A DNA stretch of 64,000 nucleotides, from contig NZ_JADEYR010000003.1 in the NCBI RefSeq assembly GCF_015209585.1, positions 62,001 to 126,000 of the forward strand, written 5' to 3'. How positions within the stretch are numbered: the first letter of the stretch is position 1; the number at the start of each line of letters is the position of its first letter. The notes under the pieces are model-generated. The model was not told the DNA's origin. It saw only the letters and a list, made by a program, of their open reading frames with translations, and made no database searches. The stretch is from Brachybacterium epidermidis. Its GTDB lineage: Bacteria > Actinomycetota > Actinomycetes > Actinomycetales > Dermabacteraceae. Shown piece by piece: positions 26,750-40,044 of this stretch. A program made the translations under genes and the position numbers.

Positions 26750-28006
26750 GTGAACGAACTGCCTGCCGACGTCGGCTTCGAGGTCACCGCCCGCCATGGC
26801 GAGAAGGCCCGCGCCGGCGTGATCTCCACGCCCCACGGTCCGATCGCCACGCCCGCCTTCATCCCGGTGGGCACCAAGGCCACCGTCAAGGCGGTGCTGC
26901 CGGAGACCATGGGTGAGCTGGGAGCGCAGGCCCTGCTGGCCAACGCCTACCACCTGTACCTCCAGCCCGGTCACGACCTGGTGGACGAGGCCGGGGGACT
27001 GGGCGCCTTCATGAACTGGCCCGGCCCCACCTACACCGACTCCGGCGGCTTCCAGGTGATGAGCCTGGGCGCCGGGTTCAAGAAGGTGCTCTCCAGCGAG
27101 TTCGCCGGCGGCTCCAGCGCCCGCACCTCCACCGGGGAGGACGACGCCGTCGCGGAGGGCAAAGAGCGACTGGCCCACGTCGACGACGACGGCGTCACCT
27201 TCCGCTCCTTCATCAACGGCGACGTGCACCGCTTCACCCCTGAGATCTCCATGCAGATCCAGCACGGACTGGGGGCCGACATCATGTTCGCCTTCGACGA
27301 GCTGACCACGCTGATGAACTCCCGCGGCTACCAGGAGAAAGCGCTGGAGCGCACCCGGCTGTGGGCGATCCGCTGCCTGGCCGAGCACACCCGTCTCACC
27401 GCCGAGCGCACCCATCGGCCCTACCAGCAGCTGTGGGGTGTGATCCAGGGTGCCCAGTACGAGGACCTGCGCCGGCAGGCCGCCCGCGACCTGGGCGGCA
27501 TGGACGTGGACGGCCAGGTGTTCGACGGCTTCGGCATCGGCGGGGCGCTGGAGAAGGAGAACCTGGGCACCATCGTCGGGTGGGTCACCGACGAGCTGCC
27601 CGAGGACCGGCCCCGCCACCTGTTGGGCATCAGCGAGGTGGACGACCTGTTCACCGCAGTCGCGGCCGGGGCCGACACCTTCGACTGCGTCTCCCCCTCA
27701 CGCGTGGCCCGCAACAGCGCCGTGTACACCCGGAAGGGCCGGGTGAACCTCACCGGCGCCCGCTACCGCCGCCAGTTCGCACCCATCGACGAGACCTGCG
27801 ACTGCTACACCTGCACCCACTACACCGCCGCGTATGTCCACCACCTGTTCCGGGCAAAGGAGATGCTGTCCAGCACCCTGTGCACCATCCACAACGAGCG
27901 GTTCGTGGTGCGCCTGGTGGATGAGATCCGCGCCTCCATCGCCGACGGGGACTTCGAGGCCCTGCGCGAGCAGCGCACCGCCGACTACTACGGCTCCCCG
28001 CGCTGA
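26750..28006 (+). CDS. tgt: Queuine/preQ1 tRNA-ribosyltransferase
   Basis: Exchanges guanine 34 of GUN-anticodon tRNAs for a queuosine precursor. Start taken at GTG 26750 (NELPADVGFEVTARHG), which fits the family N-terminus; a GGGAGG adjoins the codon too closely to act as a normal Shine-Dalgarno, and an ATG at 26699 would add 17 residues. The catalytic Asp is in TYTDSGGFQVMSL, the nucleophile region reads FDCVSPSRVARNSAVYT and the zinc site is CDCYTCTHYTAAYVHH. The product is 418 residues with an actinobacterial insertion near residue 120. Other queuosine genes are not in this window. Confidence 0.94.
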   Translation: MNELPADVGFEVTARHGEKARAGVISTPHGPIATPAFIPVGTKATVKAVLPETMGELGAQALLANAYHLYLQPGHDLVDEAGGLGAFMNWPGPTYTDSGGFQVMSLGAGFKKVLSSEFAGGSSARTSTGEDDAVAEGKERLAHVDDDGVTFRSFINGDVHRFTPEISMQIQHGLGADIMFAFDELTTLMNSRGYQEKALERTRLWAIRCLAEHTRLTAERTHRPYQQLWGVIQGAQYEDLRRQAARDLGGMDVDGQVFDGFGIGGALEKENLGTIVGWVTDELPEDRPRHLLGISEVDDLFTAVAAGADTFDCVSPSRVARNSAVYTRKGRVNLTGARYRRQFAPIDETCDCYTCTHYTAAYVHHLFRAKEMLSSTLCTIHNERFVVRLVDEIRASIADGDFEALREQRTADYYGSPR

Positions 28007-28013
28007 GGTCCCC

Positions 28014-29702
28014 GTGGCCGCCCCCGATGACGAACCCCCGAGGTTCGAGCTGCTGCAGTTCGAGCTGCCCGAGTCGCCGGAGCACGAGGACACGACCGGC
28101 GCGGAGCCTCCGCGCGAGGACCCGCCCCTGGATGCCACCACCGCCCTCGGTGCTGCCGTCACGCTGCTGGCGCTGGCAGCCCTGAGCGCCCTGCTGGGGC
28201 AGCACTTCCTGTGGGGATGGCTGCGCATCCTGGCCGGGGTGCTGGGTGGTGCGGGGGTCGGTGCGGCCCTGCTGATGGTGCTGCACCGGCGCCGCTGGGT
28301 GCTGGCCGGGATCGCAGCGGCCCTGCTGGCACTGGTCCTCACCGTCCCCGCAGTGCTCTCCGCCCGCGCCGCGCCACTGGCCTCCATCGCCCTCGCCTCG
28401 ATCCCCGCGCTGGCCGACGACGACCGCGTCACCTCTCTCCCGATCCAGGACAGCCCGGTGCTGGTGCAGCGCGCCGACGGCTCAGGGGAACTCCTGCGCG
28501 GCAGCCGGGTCGACGAGATCCCCGCGCAGGCGGGGGAGATCCTGGCCCTGAGCGCCGAGGGCACCCGCCTGCTGCGGGTCACCGGCACCACCGGTGAGGC
28601 CGAGGGTCCCACCACCACCGTGCTCGACCTGCCCCCCGACACGGTCCCTGTGCCTCTGACCGCACTGGACGGGGCACCGATGGCCCTGGCCGGAGACCTG
28701 CTGGTGCTGCGGACCTGCACCGAGGGCACCTGCCGCATCAGCGGCCACGACCTGAGCCTCGCGTCGGATGGCAGCACCGCGGTCCCCGCCCTGTGGACGA
28801 TCTCCGACGGCACCCAGAGCGATCCCGGTGCTGTGCGCGGAGCAGATCCTGCCGGGATCCCCCTGCCGGCCACGGGCGCGCAGCCTGCCGGCCTGCTCGA
28901 TGCCCTGCGCAGCACCGGGATCCTGCCGGAGATCGCCCTGGTCCACGACCCCGCACAGGGATGGGTGCAGCTGGACCCCGCCACCGGCTTCCCCCAGGGC
29001 CAGGTCCTGGCCCGGCCCGAACAGGACTGCCGGATCGCCTCCACCGCCGCGCCCCCTGGGCCGCCGTCGCTGCAGGAACCGGGAGCTGTGGTGCTCACGG
29101 TGTGCAGCCAGGACGACGGCGCGATGACCGCCACCGCCCACCGCGACGGATCAGTGCTGTGGACGTCCGAACCGTCCCCGGCCGGCGAGTGGATGGTGAC
29201 CCTGGACCAGGGCAGGGTCCTCGCCGCCGGCACCGAGCAGGGGAGCGAGGTGAGCGGCGAGATCGTCGCTGGGGAGGCGCAGTCCGCCTGGACCGCTCCC
29301 GGCGGCTCCGTGCTCCAGCAGGCCTCGGCCCTCACCTCCCGGATCGGCATCGACGGGGCCCGCATGGTGGTCACCAATGATGCGGGCCAGCTGGTCGCCT
29401 ACGACACCGCCGACGGGGAGAACACCTGGACCTCGGCCGTCCACGACGAAGCGGCTGCCGCGCAGGGCGTCCCGGGGGTGCGCGGCGTGCTCGGTGCCGG
29501 ATCCGCGGTGGTGCTCGACCCGGCGGTGCGCACGGCACCGCTGGATGCCCGGGACGCGCGCCGGCTGCGCATCTTCGATGCGGCCACCGGTGAAGTGAGG
29601 ATCGAGGTCGTGGTGGAGGGGGACCTCGAGCCCGTGGCGGCCGTGGGTGTCGGTGCCGCACTGGTCACCGAGGGCGACCGCACCCTGCTGCTGAGCCGCT
29701 GA
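28014..29702 (+). CDS. Membrane-anchored PQQ-like beta-propeller protein
   Basis: A 562-residue protein: an acidic proline-rich N-terminus, three hydrophobic segments between about residues 40 and 120, then an extracytoplasmic domain with repeated VxxLDxxTG-like strands such as GWVQLDPATGFPQG, LVAYDTADGENTW and RRLRIFDAATGEV, typical of a PQQ-enzyme-like propeller. It has a single C-x-C-type pair (RTCTEGTC). Start GTG 28014 has GAGG 5 nt upstream and lies 7 nt after tgt, so they are cotranscribed. The stop codon falls inside an 8-bp tandem repeat. Function unknown; binding or scaffold role likely. Confidence 0.7.
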   Translation: MAAPDDEPPRFELLQFELPESPEHEDTTGAEPPREDPPLDATTALGAAVTLLALAALSALLGQHFLWGWLRILAGVLGGAGVGAALLMVLHRRRWVLAGIAAALLALVLTVPAVLSARAAPLASIALASIPALADDDRVTSLPIQDSPVLVQRADGSGELLRGSRVDEIPAQAGEILALSAEGTRLLRVTGTTGEAEGPTTTVLDLPPDTVPVPLTALDGAPMALAGDLLVLRTCTEGTCRISGHDLSLASDGSTAVPALWTISDGTQSDPGAVRGADPAGIPLPATGAQPAGLLDALRSTGILPEIALVHDPAQGWVQLDPATGFPQGQVLARPEQDCRIASTAAPPGPPSLQEPGAVVLTVCSQDDGAMTATAHRDGSVLWTSEPSPAGEWMVTLDQGRVLAAGTEQGSEVSGEIVAGEAQSAWTAPGGSVLQQASALTSRIGIDGARMVVTNDAGQLVAYDTADGENTWTSAVHDEAAAAQGVPGVRGVLGAGSAVVLDPAVRTAPLDARDARRLRIFDAATGEVRIEVVVEGDLEPVAAVGVGAALVTEGDRTLLLSR

Positions 29703-29748
29703 GCCGCTGAGCCGCTGAGCCGCTGAGCCGCTGAGCTGCTGGGCCGCT
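29693..29748. repeat. Seven 8-bp tandem repeats over a stop codon
   Basis: GAGCCGCT is repeated five times exactly, then GAGCTGCT and GGGCCGCT. The TGA of the upstream gene is formed at the first repeat junction, so repeat number does not alter the protein, but the tract is a likely site of slippage. Confidence 0.9.
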
Positions 29749-29771
29749 GACGCCGGGCGAGGCCGCATGCA

Positions 29772-29802
29772 GAACCGGCCGCCCCCAGGGGACGGCCGGT
29801 TC
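29772..29802. terminator. Bidirectional hairpin
   Basis: GAACCGGCCG and CGGCCGGTTC form a perfect 10-bp stem between convergent genes, after the tandem repeat. Confidence 0.75.
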
Positions 29803-29832
29803 GGCTGCGAGGTCGACGGGGTCGGGATCCCG

Positions 29833-30665
29833 TCAGGCGCTCAGCGCGCCTGCGGAGCTCTGCTTGACCCAGCGGCGGGCCATCATCGCGCCCACGATCA
29901 GGGCCACCGCGATCAGCAGCCCGCGGCCGATCTCCAGCACCAGGACCACCAGAGCCCACACGCCGACGCTCGTCGGATCGGTGGAGGCGCCCACCGCGAT
30001 CATGTAGATCACCTGGACGATCCAGTACAGGATCACCGCCAGCACGATCGCGCCGACGACGATGAGCGCACCGATGCGGCCACGACCACGCGCCTGGACG
30101 GCGACGATGATCGCGACCACGAGCAGCGCCAGCGACACCACTCCGTTCAGCAGCAGCATGAGCAGTGCGACGATCCCTCCGCCGAGGGCCGTCACCCCCA
30201 TGGTGTCGCCTCCGCCTGCCGACGAGGCGCCGATGGCGAATCCGGCGACGGCGCCCACGATGTACTGGGCGAGCCGGACCGTCACCACAGCGATCGCGAG
30301 GATCAGCAGCCACTTGGTCAGCTTGTCCAGCGTCGAGGGGGCGGTGGCCGGTGCACTGGGAGCTGCTCCCGCGGCGCCGGGGTAGCCCGCCGGAGCCGAC
30401 GCCGGGGATCCGTACCCGCCCGGGGCCGGCGCAGGGGAGCCGTACGCCGGCGCGGGCGAAGCACCCGGTGCCTGCCCCCACTGCTGCTGGTCAGCCGGGG
30501 CCGCGCTGCTGCCACCGGGCTGGCCCCAGCTCTGCTGCTCAGGCTGGTGCCCCCAGCTCTGCTGCTCAGGCTGCTGCCCCACCCCTGCTGCTGGTCCCCC
30601 TGGCCGGCGGGCTGCTGGCCGTACGGGTCCATCGGATTGTTCTGCTGTCCGTACCCCTGAGTCAT
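29833..30665 (-). CDS. Q/P/G-rich four-TM membrane protein, frameshifted near residue 28
   Basis: The start frame reads MTQGYGQQNNPMDPYGQQ and then GQGDQQQGWG; the remaining protein lies in another frame from 30582 (GQQPEQQSWGHQPEQQSWGQ). One added G in the four-G run near 30583-30588 joins them into about 277 residues: an N-terminal Q/P/G/A-rich cytosolic tail with two EQQSWG repeats and then four hydrophobic segments (starting LTKWLLILAIAVVTV). Small Tyr/Gln/Pro-rich tails with several membrane spans are common in actinobacteria; function unknown. It ends in a hairpin shared with the propeller gene. Confidence 0.65.
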
Positions 30666-30697
30666 GACTCTCCTCGATCGTGGCGATGGCGCGGTGA

Positions 30698-30728
30698 CGC
30701 CCCGCGACAGGCTATCTGTCGCGGGGCG
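30698..30728 (-). terminator. Terminator after lacZ
   Basis: CGCCCCGCGACAG and CTGTCGCGGGGCG form a perfect 13-bp stem with a 5-nt loop downstream of the beta-galactosidase stop. Confidence 0.8.
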
Positions 30729-30800
30729 CCAGCGGTCACGCGCCGACCCATCGTGACCGAAGGGTTTCCCCGAGGTCGCCGTCCGGCGGTCCGCTGTGCG

Positions 30801-35753
<4,953 letters not shown>

Positions 35754-35762
35754 CCGGGGTGG

Positions 35763-36266
35763 TCATCGACCCCTGAGGGCTCTGCGCAGCTGCTCCTGGG
35801 CCTCCGGCTGCAGATCCTCGCTGGGCTCCGGCCATCCGGGGATCTGCTGCAGGTGCGAGTTGCGCTCGGGTGAGAGCCTTCCCGGCGGCAGGGCCTGGGC
35901 GAGGATCGCGTCGGCCGGTGCCGCCCCGGCGTCCTGCATGGCCGTGGCGATGCTGCGGATCAGGCGTTCGGCACCGCCGGTCACACTCATGATCTCCGTG
36001 GTCCCGCCGAGGTGCCGGGTCATCTGGTTCTCGCTGAGCTGACCCCCGCTCAGGTCACCGGCGCGACGAGCGCGGAAGGTGATGCCGTGCCGGGAGCCCC
36101 GGTTGACCCGGCCAGCGGTCATCAGTGCTGGGATGCGGGCCGAGCGCAGGAAGGCGCTCAGGTTGCTCCATGCTCGGATCGTGCTGATGTCGATGTCCTG
36201 GAACAGGTACACGCTCCGGGTGAATCCTGGCAGGAACGACCCAGTGACGATCGCCCGGTCGGTCAC
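35763..36266 (-). CDS. Unrecognised protein with PH-like start, 5' end probably disrupted
   Basis: The open frame gives 167 residues from GTG 36266: VTDRAIVTGSFLPGFTRSVY, SAFLRSARIPALMTAGRVNRG and a C-terminal tail with ALPPGRLSPERNSHLQQIPG. Just upstream, the same frame reads FATLPLLWVLASFRIHVTDR, a hydrophobic segment that looks like part of the protein but is cut by TGA. The strand-like order after a membrane segment resembles small bacterial PH-domain proteins, which is a weak guess. The natural start may be ATG 36357, coupled by ATGA to the preceding gene with AAGGAG upstream, but two frame changes would be needed. It ends 9 nt after the jetA stop. Confidence 0.5.
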   Translation of the reverse strand: MTDRAIVTGSFLPGFTRSVYLFQDIDISTIRAWSNLSAFLRSARIPALMTAGRVNRGSRHGITFRARRAGDLSGGQLSENQMTRHLGGTTEIMSVTGGAERLIRSIATAMQDAGAAPADAILAQALPPGRLSPERNSHLQQIPGWPEPSEDLQPEAQEQLRRALRGR

Positions 36267-36353
36267 ATGGATGCGGAACGAGGCGAGAACCCACAGCAGC
36301 GGCAGCGTGGCGAACCGGGCTCACCCGAGAGCCGGCCCGGCGGCAGCGCCCAC

Positions 36354-36725
36354 TCATGTGGTCGCTCCTTCCTCCCCCAGCTCCGCCAGATGGGGCTCGG
36401 CCCGCTCGCGCAGCACCTCCACATCGACCCCGTACTCCTTCATCCGACAGCCCAAGCCGTTGGGCTTGACCTCGATGCCCTCCTGCTGCCAGTGGGGCAG
36501 GGCCCGTCCCAGCAGGGGGTGGTCCCCCGAGGCGCTGGTGACCCGCCACCACGGCACCCCGGATCCCCACTCGCGCATGATGCGACCCACCAGGCGCGGC
36601 CCCACCCCGGCGATCGCTCCGACCTCCCCGTAGGCGACCACTCTGCCGGGCGGCACCTGCTCCACCACCCGCAGCACGCGCTCCACGGTGATCTCGTCCA
36701 TCCGGGCTCGCGGTGCGGCAGGCAT
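36354..36725 (-). CDS. Alkyltransferase-like (ATL) DNA-binding protein
   Basis: A 123-residue protein of the O6-alkylguanine-DNA alkyltransferase fold: VLRVVEQVPPGRVVAYGEVG is the family N-terminal helix, VGRIMREWGSGVPWWRVTSA contains the active-site region. The catalytic PCHRV motif reads PWWRV, with Trp59 in place of cysteine, which defines ATL proteins that bind alkylated bases and recruit nucleotide excision repair instead of transferring the alkyl group. KEYGVDVEVL follows a longer C-terminal part than in Atl1. An alternative start is Met9. Its stop overlaps a possible ATG of the next gene. Confidence 0.85.
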   Translation of the reverse strand: MPAAPRARMDEITVERVLRVVEQVPPGRVVAYGEVGAIAGVGPRLVGRIMREWGSGVPWWRVTSASGDHPLLGRALPHWQQEGIEVKPNGLGCRMKEYGVDVEVLRERAEPHLAELGEEGATT

Positions 36726-36800
36726 GCCCGAAGTCTGGCACGAGCGTCACCGGATCCGGCAGGGGCTTCAGCTCGTCATACTCCGACATCATGGGTTCTG

Positions 36801-36817
36801 CTTATGGCAGTCATAAG
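36801..36817. promoter_or_regulatory. Inverted repeat upstream of tsuA, probable operator
   Basis: CTTATGGCAGTCATAAG is a perfect 6-5-6 inverted repeat 15 nt before the tsuA ATG, overlapping TAAGTT that could be a -10. A repressor here would block the sulfur-import operon; the regulator is unknown. Confidence 0.6.
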
Positions 36818-36832
36818 TTAGCGTCGGGCCCC

Positions 36833-37903
36833 ATGATCATCACCGGACTTCTCCTCGGCGCCGCGCTGGGCTACGTGCTCCAGCGCTCACGCTTCTGCGT
36901 CACCGGCGCCTTCCGTGACCTCTACCTGGCTCGATCCACCCGCTACTTCACGCCGTTCCTGCTGGCCATCGCCATCCAGGCGGTCGGTGTCGCAGCGCTC
37001 ACCGGCATCGGCGTGATCGCTCCGGAGCCCGCCTCCTTCGCCCCCCTGGCCGTGATCGGAGGCGGCCTGCTGTTCGGCGTGGGCATCGTCCTGGCGGGCG
37101 GCTGCGCCACGGGCACCTACTACCGAGCGGCAGAGGGCCTGGTGGGCTCGTGGATCGCCCTGATCTTCTACGCCCTGTTCGCCGCGGTCATGAAGTACGG
37201 GCCGCTGGGCGGCTTCACCGAGGCCGCTCGCTCGCGCACGGTGGGCGATGCGACCGTGCACGAGACCCTGGGAGTGAGCGTGTGGGTGCCCACCGTCGTG
37301 TTCGCCGGGATCGTGGGTGCGCTCGTCGTGCGCGAACTGCGCCGCAGCAGCGGCAGGAAGGTCGCTGCCCTGCCGCCGCGCCGCACGGGCCTGGGCCACT
37401 ACCTCGCCGACATCCCGTGGAGCCCGTGGGTGGGCGGCGTGCTGCTGGGCCTGATCGCCATCGCCGCCTGGGTGCTGTCCACGGCCGCCGGCCGCAACGG
37501 CGGCCTGGGGATCACCACCCCGTCGGCCAAGGCGGTCACCTTCCTCACCACCGGGGATGCGACGCTCGTTGACTGGTCGGTGATGCTGGTGCTGGGAATC
37601 CTGGTGGGCTCCTTCGCCGCCGCCAAGCTCTCCGGCGAGTTCCGCTGGCGCACCCCGGACTCGGCCACCATCCTGCGCAGCGCCGGAGGCGGCGTGGTGA
37701 TGGGCATCGGAGCCGCGCTCGCCGGCGGCTGCACCATCGGCAACTCCCTGGTGGAGACCAGCCTGTTCAGCTACCAGGGCTGGGTGTCACTGGTGGCGAT
37801 CATGGCCGGCACCTGGGCAGCGGCCTGGTTCCTGCTGGTACGGCCCCAGCGCGCAGCCCGCGGCACCGCTCGACCCGCCCCTGTTCTCAGCCCGGTCGCC
37901 TGA
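36833..37903 (+). CDS. tsuA: YeeE/YedE-family thiosulfate (sulfur compound) transporter
   Basis: Imports thiosulfate or a related sulfur compound. Start ATG 36833 gives 356 residues with about nine hydrophobic segments. The three conserved cysteines of the TsuA pore are present in LQRSRFCVTGAFRD, VLAGGCATGTYYRAAEG and LAGGCTIGNSLVETS. It is followed 78 nt later by a TusA-like protein, the usual partner that receives the sulfur. The palindrome at 36801-36817 probably controls the pair. It lies in the segment between jetA and jetB and has no evident link to them. Confidence 0.9.
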   Translation: MIITGLLLGAALGYVLQRSRFCVTGAFRDLYLARSTRYFTPFLLAIAIQAVGVAALTGIGVIAPEPASFAPLAVIGGGLLFGVGIVLAGGCATGTYYRAAEGLVGSWIALIFYALFAAVMKYGPLGGFTEAARSRTVGDATVHETLGVSVWVPTVVFAGIVGALVVRELRRSSGRKVAALPPRRTGLGHYLADIPWSPWVGGVLLGLIAIAAWVLSTAAGRNGGLGITTPSAKAVTFLTTGDATLVDWSVMLVLGILVGSFAAAKLSGEFRWRTPDSATILRSAGGGVVMGIGAALAGGCTIGNSLVETSLFSYQGWVSLVAIMAGTWAAAWFLLVRPQRAARGTARPAPVLSPVA

Positions 37904-37981
37904 GCCGCTCTGCAGCTCTGGATCCGACCGGTGGCATCTCAAGGACCGCTGGATCGAACCCCACCCCTGAAAGGACACCCC

Positions 37982-38212
37982 ATGGCCACCTACACCCTCG
38001 AGACCAACGGGGCCGTGTGCCCCTTCCCCCTCATCGATGCCAAGCAGGCCATCGCGCAGCTCGATGCCGGTGACGACCTCGTGATCGGCTTCGACTGCAC
38101 CCAGGCCACCGAATCCATCCCGCAGTGGGCTGCCGACGCCGGCCACGACGTGGTCGCCTTCGACCGCACCGGCGATGCCGGCTGGACCATCACCGTGCGC
38201 AAGGGCAGCTGA
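37982..38212 (+). CDS. tusA: TusA-family sulfurtransferase
   Basis: A 76-residue sulfur carrier with the CPxP motif in GAVCPFPLIDAKQAI; the cysteine carries a persulfide. ATG 37982 has AAAGGA 6 nt upstream. It is the second gene of the thiosulfate-import unit and ends shortly before a strong hairpin. The class is that of TusA-like proteins paired with YeeE transporters rather than the tRNA-thiolation TusA. Confidence 0.9.
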   Translation: MATYTLETNGAVCPFPLIDAKQAIAQLDAGDDLVIGFDCTQATESIPQWAADAGHDVVAFDRTGDAGWTITVRKGS

Positions 38213-38258
38213 GAGCGGGCGCCCTGCACGGCACCTGATTGCAGCCGCTCCTGACGGC

Positions 38259-38297
38259 CGACGGGCCGGGAACCGATCATCGGTTCCCGGCCCGTCG
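38259..38297. terminator. Strong bidirectional terminator hairpin
   Basis: A perfect 17-bp stem (CGACGGGCCGGGAACCG and its complement) with a five-base ATCAT loop between the convergent tusA and charged membrane protein genes. Confidence 0.85.
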
Positions 38298-38317
38298 CTG
38301 TGGCGGCTGCGGTCGGA

Positions 38318-39145
38318 TCAGATCCGACGGTCGGTGCCGTCCTCGGGGCGGTGCTGCTGGTCGGCCTCCCGGATCACGTCGCCGCGCTCGTCGGCGCCAC
38401 CGTCGCGCTGCTGGAACTGGCCCTCGTCGCCGTAGCCGTCCTGCTGGAACTGGCCCTGCTGCTGGTGGCCGTCCTCGCGCGCGGCACGGCGGCCGTGCTC
38501 CGAGCCCGTGGGGACCGTTCCGTCCGCATCGCGGTTGCTGTCCGGCCCGGGATGCTCGACATGCGAGCCCGCGTGGGATCCGTCGTGGTGCCCGTCGCGC
38601 AGGTCGCCGCGGTCACCGTGGTGCTCGCGGTCATCACGCACACCATCGTGGTCCCGGTCTCGCCCCACGCCGTCGCGATCGTCGCGGCGGTCATGGTCAT
38701 CGCGGATGCCGTCCCGGTCCCGGTCATGGGCGGCCGCAGCGCCGGCGGCACCTGCACCGGTGGCACCCGCACCTCGGCGGTCAGAAGCGCCGCCGGGGTC
38801 GAGGCGGTCCGCCTCCTGGAGCTGCTCGTCGAGGTGACGACGCTGCTTGTCGGCGTCCACGCGCTGCTGCTCGGCAGCCTTGGCCTTCTTCTCCGCGTCG
38901 AGGCGTGCGCGATCGGCCTCGATCTGGGACTCGCGAGCCTGCAGGTCCCGCTCCTCAGCGGCGGTGCGATCCTTGTCCGCCTGCTGTCGCAGTTCGTCGG
39001 CACGGCGTCGATCCTGCTCGCGCTGACGCTCCTCCTCGGCACGCTTCCGCTTCGAAGCAGCCATGGCCAGGAGTGCGATCAGCAGAAGCAGGAGCAGCAC
39101 GCCCACCACGATGGCGATGATGACGCCTGTCGATAATGATTCCAT
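38318..39145 (-). CDS. Single-pass membrane protein with coiled coil and Asp/His/Arg-rich tail
   Basis: Start ATG 39145 has AAGGAG 6 nt upstream and gives 275 residues. Residues 8-32 form one membrane segment (VIIAIVVGVLLLLLLIALLA), followed by an RKRAEEERQREQDRR-type coiled coil of about 90 residues, and then a very polar C-terminal tail with repeated DRDRDGIRDD and DRDHDGVRDD units resembling calcium-binding DxDxDG loops, ending in a Gln-rich segment. I do not recognise a named family. The topology suggests a short extracytoplasmic N-terminus and a large cytoplasmic charged domain. Confidence 0.75.
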   Translation of the reverse strand: MESLSTGVIIAIVVGVLLLLLLIALLAMAASKRKRAEEERQREQDRRRADELRQQADKDRTAAEERDLQARESQIEADRARLDAEKKAKAAEQQRVDADKQRRHLDEQLQEADRLDPGGASDRRGAGATGAGAAGAAAAHDRDRDGIRDDHDRRDDRDGVGRDRDHDGVRDDREHHGDRGDLRDGHHDGSHAGSHVEHPGPDSNRDADGTVPTGSEHGRRAAREDGHQQQGQFQQDGYGDEGQFQQRDGGADERGDVIREADQQHRPEDGTDRRI

Positions 39146-39358
39146 GTCGGTCTCCTTGCGTCCGGGTCCGCGGCCCTGACGGTGCCGCGGGGTCCTGCTG
39201 TCGTTCCCGATTCCACCAGAAAACTCGCGCAGCGGGGAGGATTTGGCCGGTACTGGTCTTCGAGCGGGTCGGGAGCCGCCGCCGCGAGCAGCACCAGGGG
39301 GGGTCCCCACACGTGCCGGGCCGGTACGGATCCCTCCATCGGCCGACGCCCGCGCCGG

Positions 39359-39364
39359 TAGGGT
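39359..39364 (+). promoter_or_regulatory. Candidate -10 box of jetB, leaderless
   Basis: TAGGGT in the context GCCGGTAGGGT lies 8 nt before the jetB GTG, matching the jetA layout. Confidence 0.55.
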
Positions 39365-39372
39365 GGGCTCTC

Positions 39373-40044
39373 GTGACCAGCATCGAGCACCGTTACACCG
39401 ACGACGACGCCACCGCGGAGCAGCAGGACGCGCCCGCGCCCGCAGGATCCCTGGTGGACGAGTCGCGCCGTGCGCTCGTGGCGCTGCTCCAGGGCCCCTT
39501 CGTGGACGGGCGGCGCGACAGCAGCCGCTACGCCCAGGTGCTGCGCGACCGGGTGGCCATCGAGGCGCGCCTGGCAGACATGTACCTCGAGCTGGTGATC
39601 GACGACGACGCGCAGGTCGCGTTCGTGCGCCAGAGCGAGGACGATCCCGATGCGCCCAAGCTGCTGCGACGCCTCACCGGCATGAACCGCCTGGACTCTG
39701 TGCTGCTGCTGGTGCTGCGGCAGATGCTGCTCACCCAGTCCTCGCGAGGCCAGCGCACCGTGGTCTCCGAGGCCGAGATCCAGCAGGCCCTGGCCGCCTA
39801 CCGACGCACCACCTCGACCGATGAGGCCGGCTTCGCCAAGGAGGTGCGGGCCGCGATCGCCAAGGTGCAGAGGGCCGGACTGCTGGACGAGCAGGGGGAC
39901 GACTACGAGGTCTCCCCGGTGCTGCGCCTGATGATCGGCCCGGACACGGCCCGCGAGTTCATCGCCCTGTACCGGGAGGCGGGGGTGGGCGGCCTGGAGG
40001 ACCCGGCCGACGCGACCGATCCTGAGGACCCGGCCGAGGCGTGA
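39373..40044 (+). CDS. jetB: JetB/MksE-like subunit (DUF4194)
   Basis: A 223-residue DUF4194 protein, the MukE/KITE-like subunit that binds the JetA kleisin and DNA. Family signatures are RYAQVLRDRVAIEARLADMY, VAFVRQSED, LLRRLTGMNRLDSVLLLVLR and TVVSEAEIQQALAAY; the end is acidic. Start GTG 39373 follows a leaderless-type -10 box; longer frames upstream are not coding. Its stop shares a base with the D-serine dehydratase ATG, so the two are translationally coupled. jetA is 3.6 kb upstream and jetC 7.8 kb downstream. Confidence 0.88.
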   Translation: MTSIEHRYTDDDATAEQQDAPAPAGSLVDESRRALVALLQGPFVDGRRDSSRYAQVLRDRVAIEARLADMYLELVIDDDAQVAFVRQSEDDPDAPKLLRRLTGMNRLDSVLLLVLRQMLLTQSSRGQRTVVSEAEIQQALAAYRRTTSTDEAGFAKEVRAAIAKVQRAGLLDEQGDDYEVSPVLRLMIGPDTAREFIALYREAGVGGLEDPADATDPEDPAEA

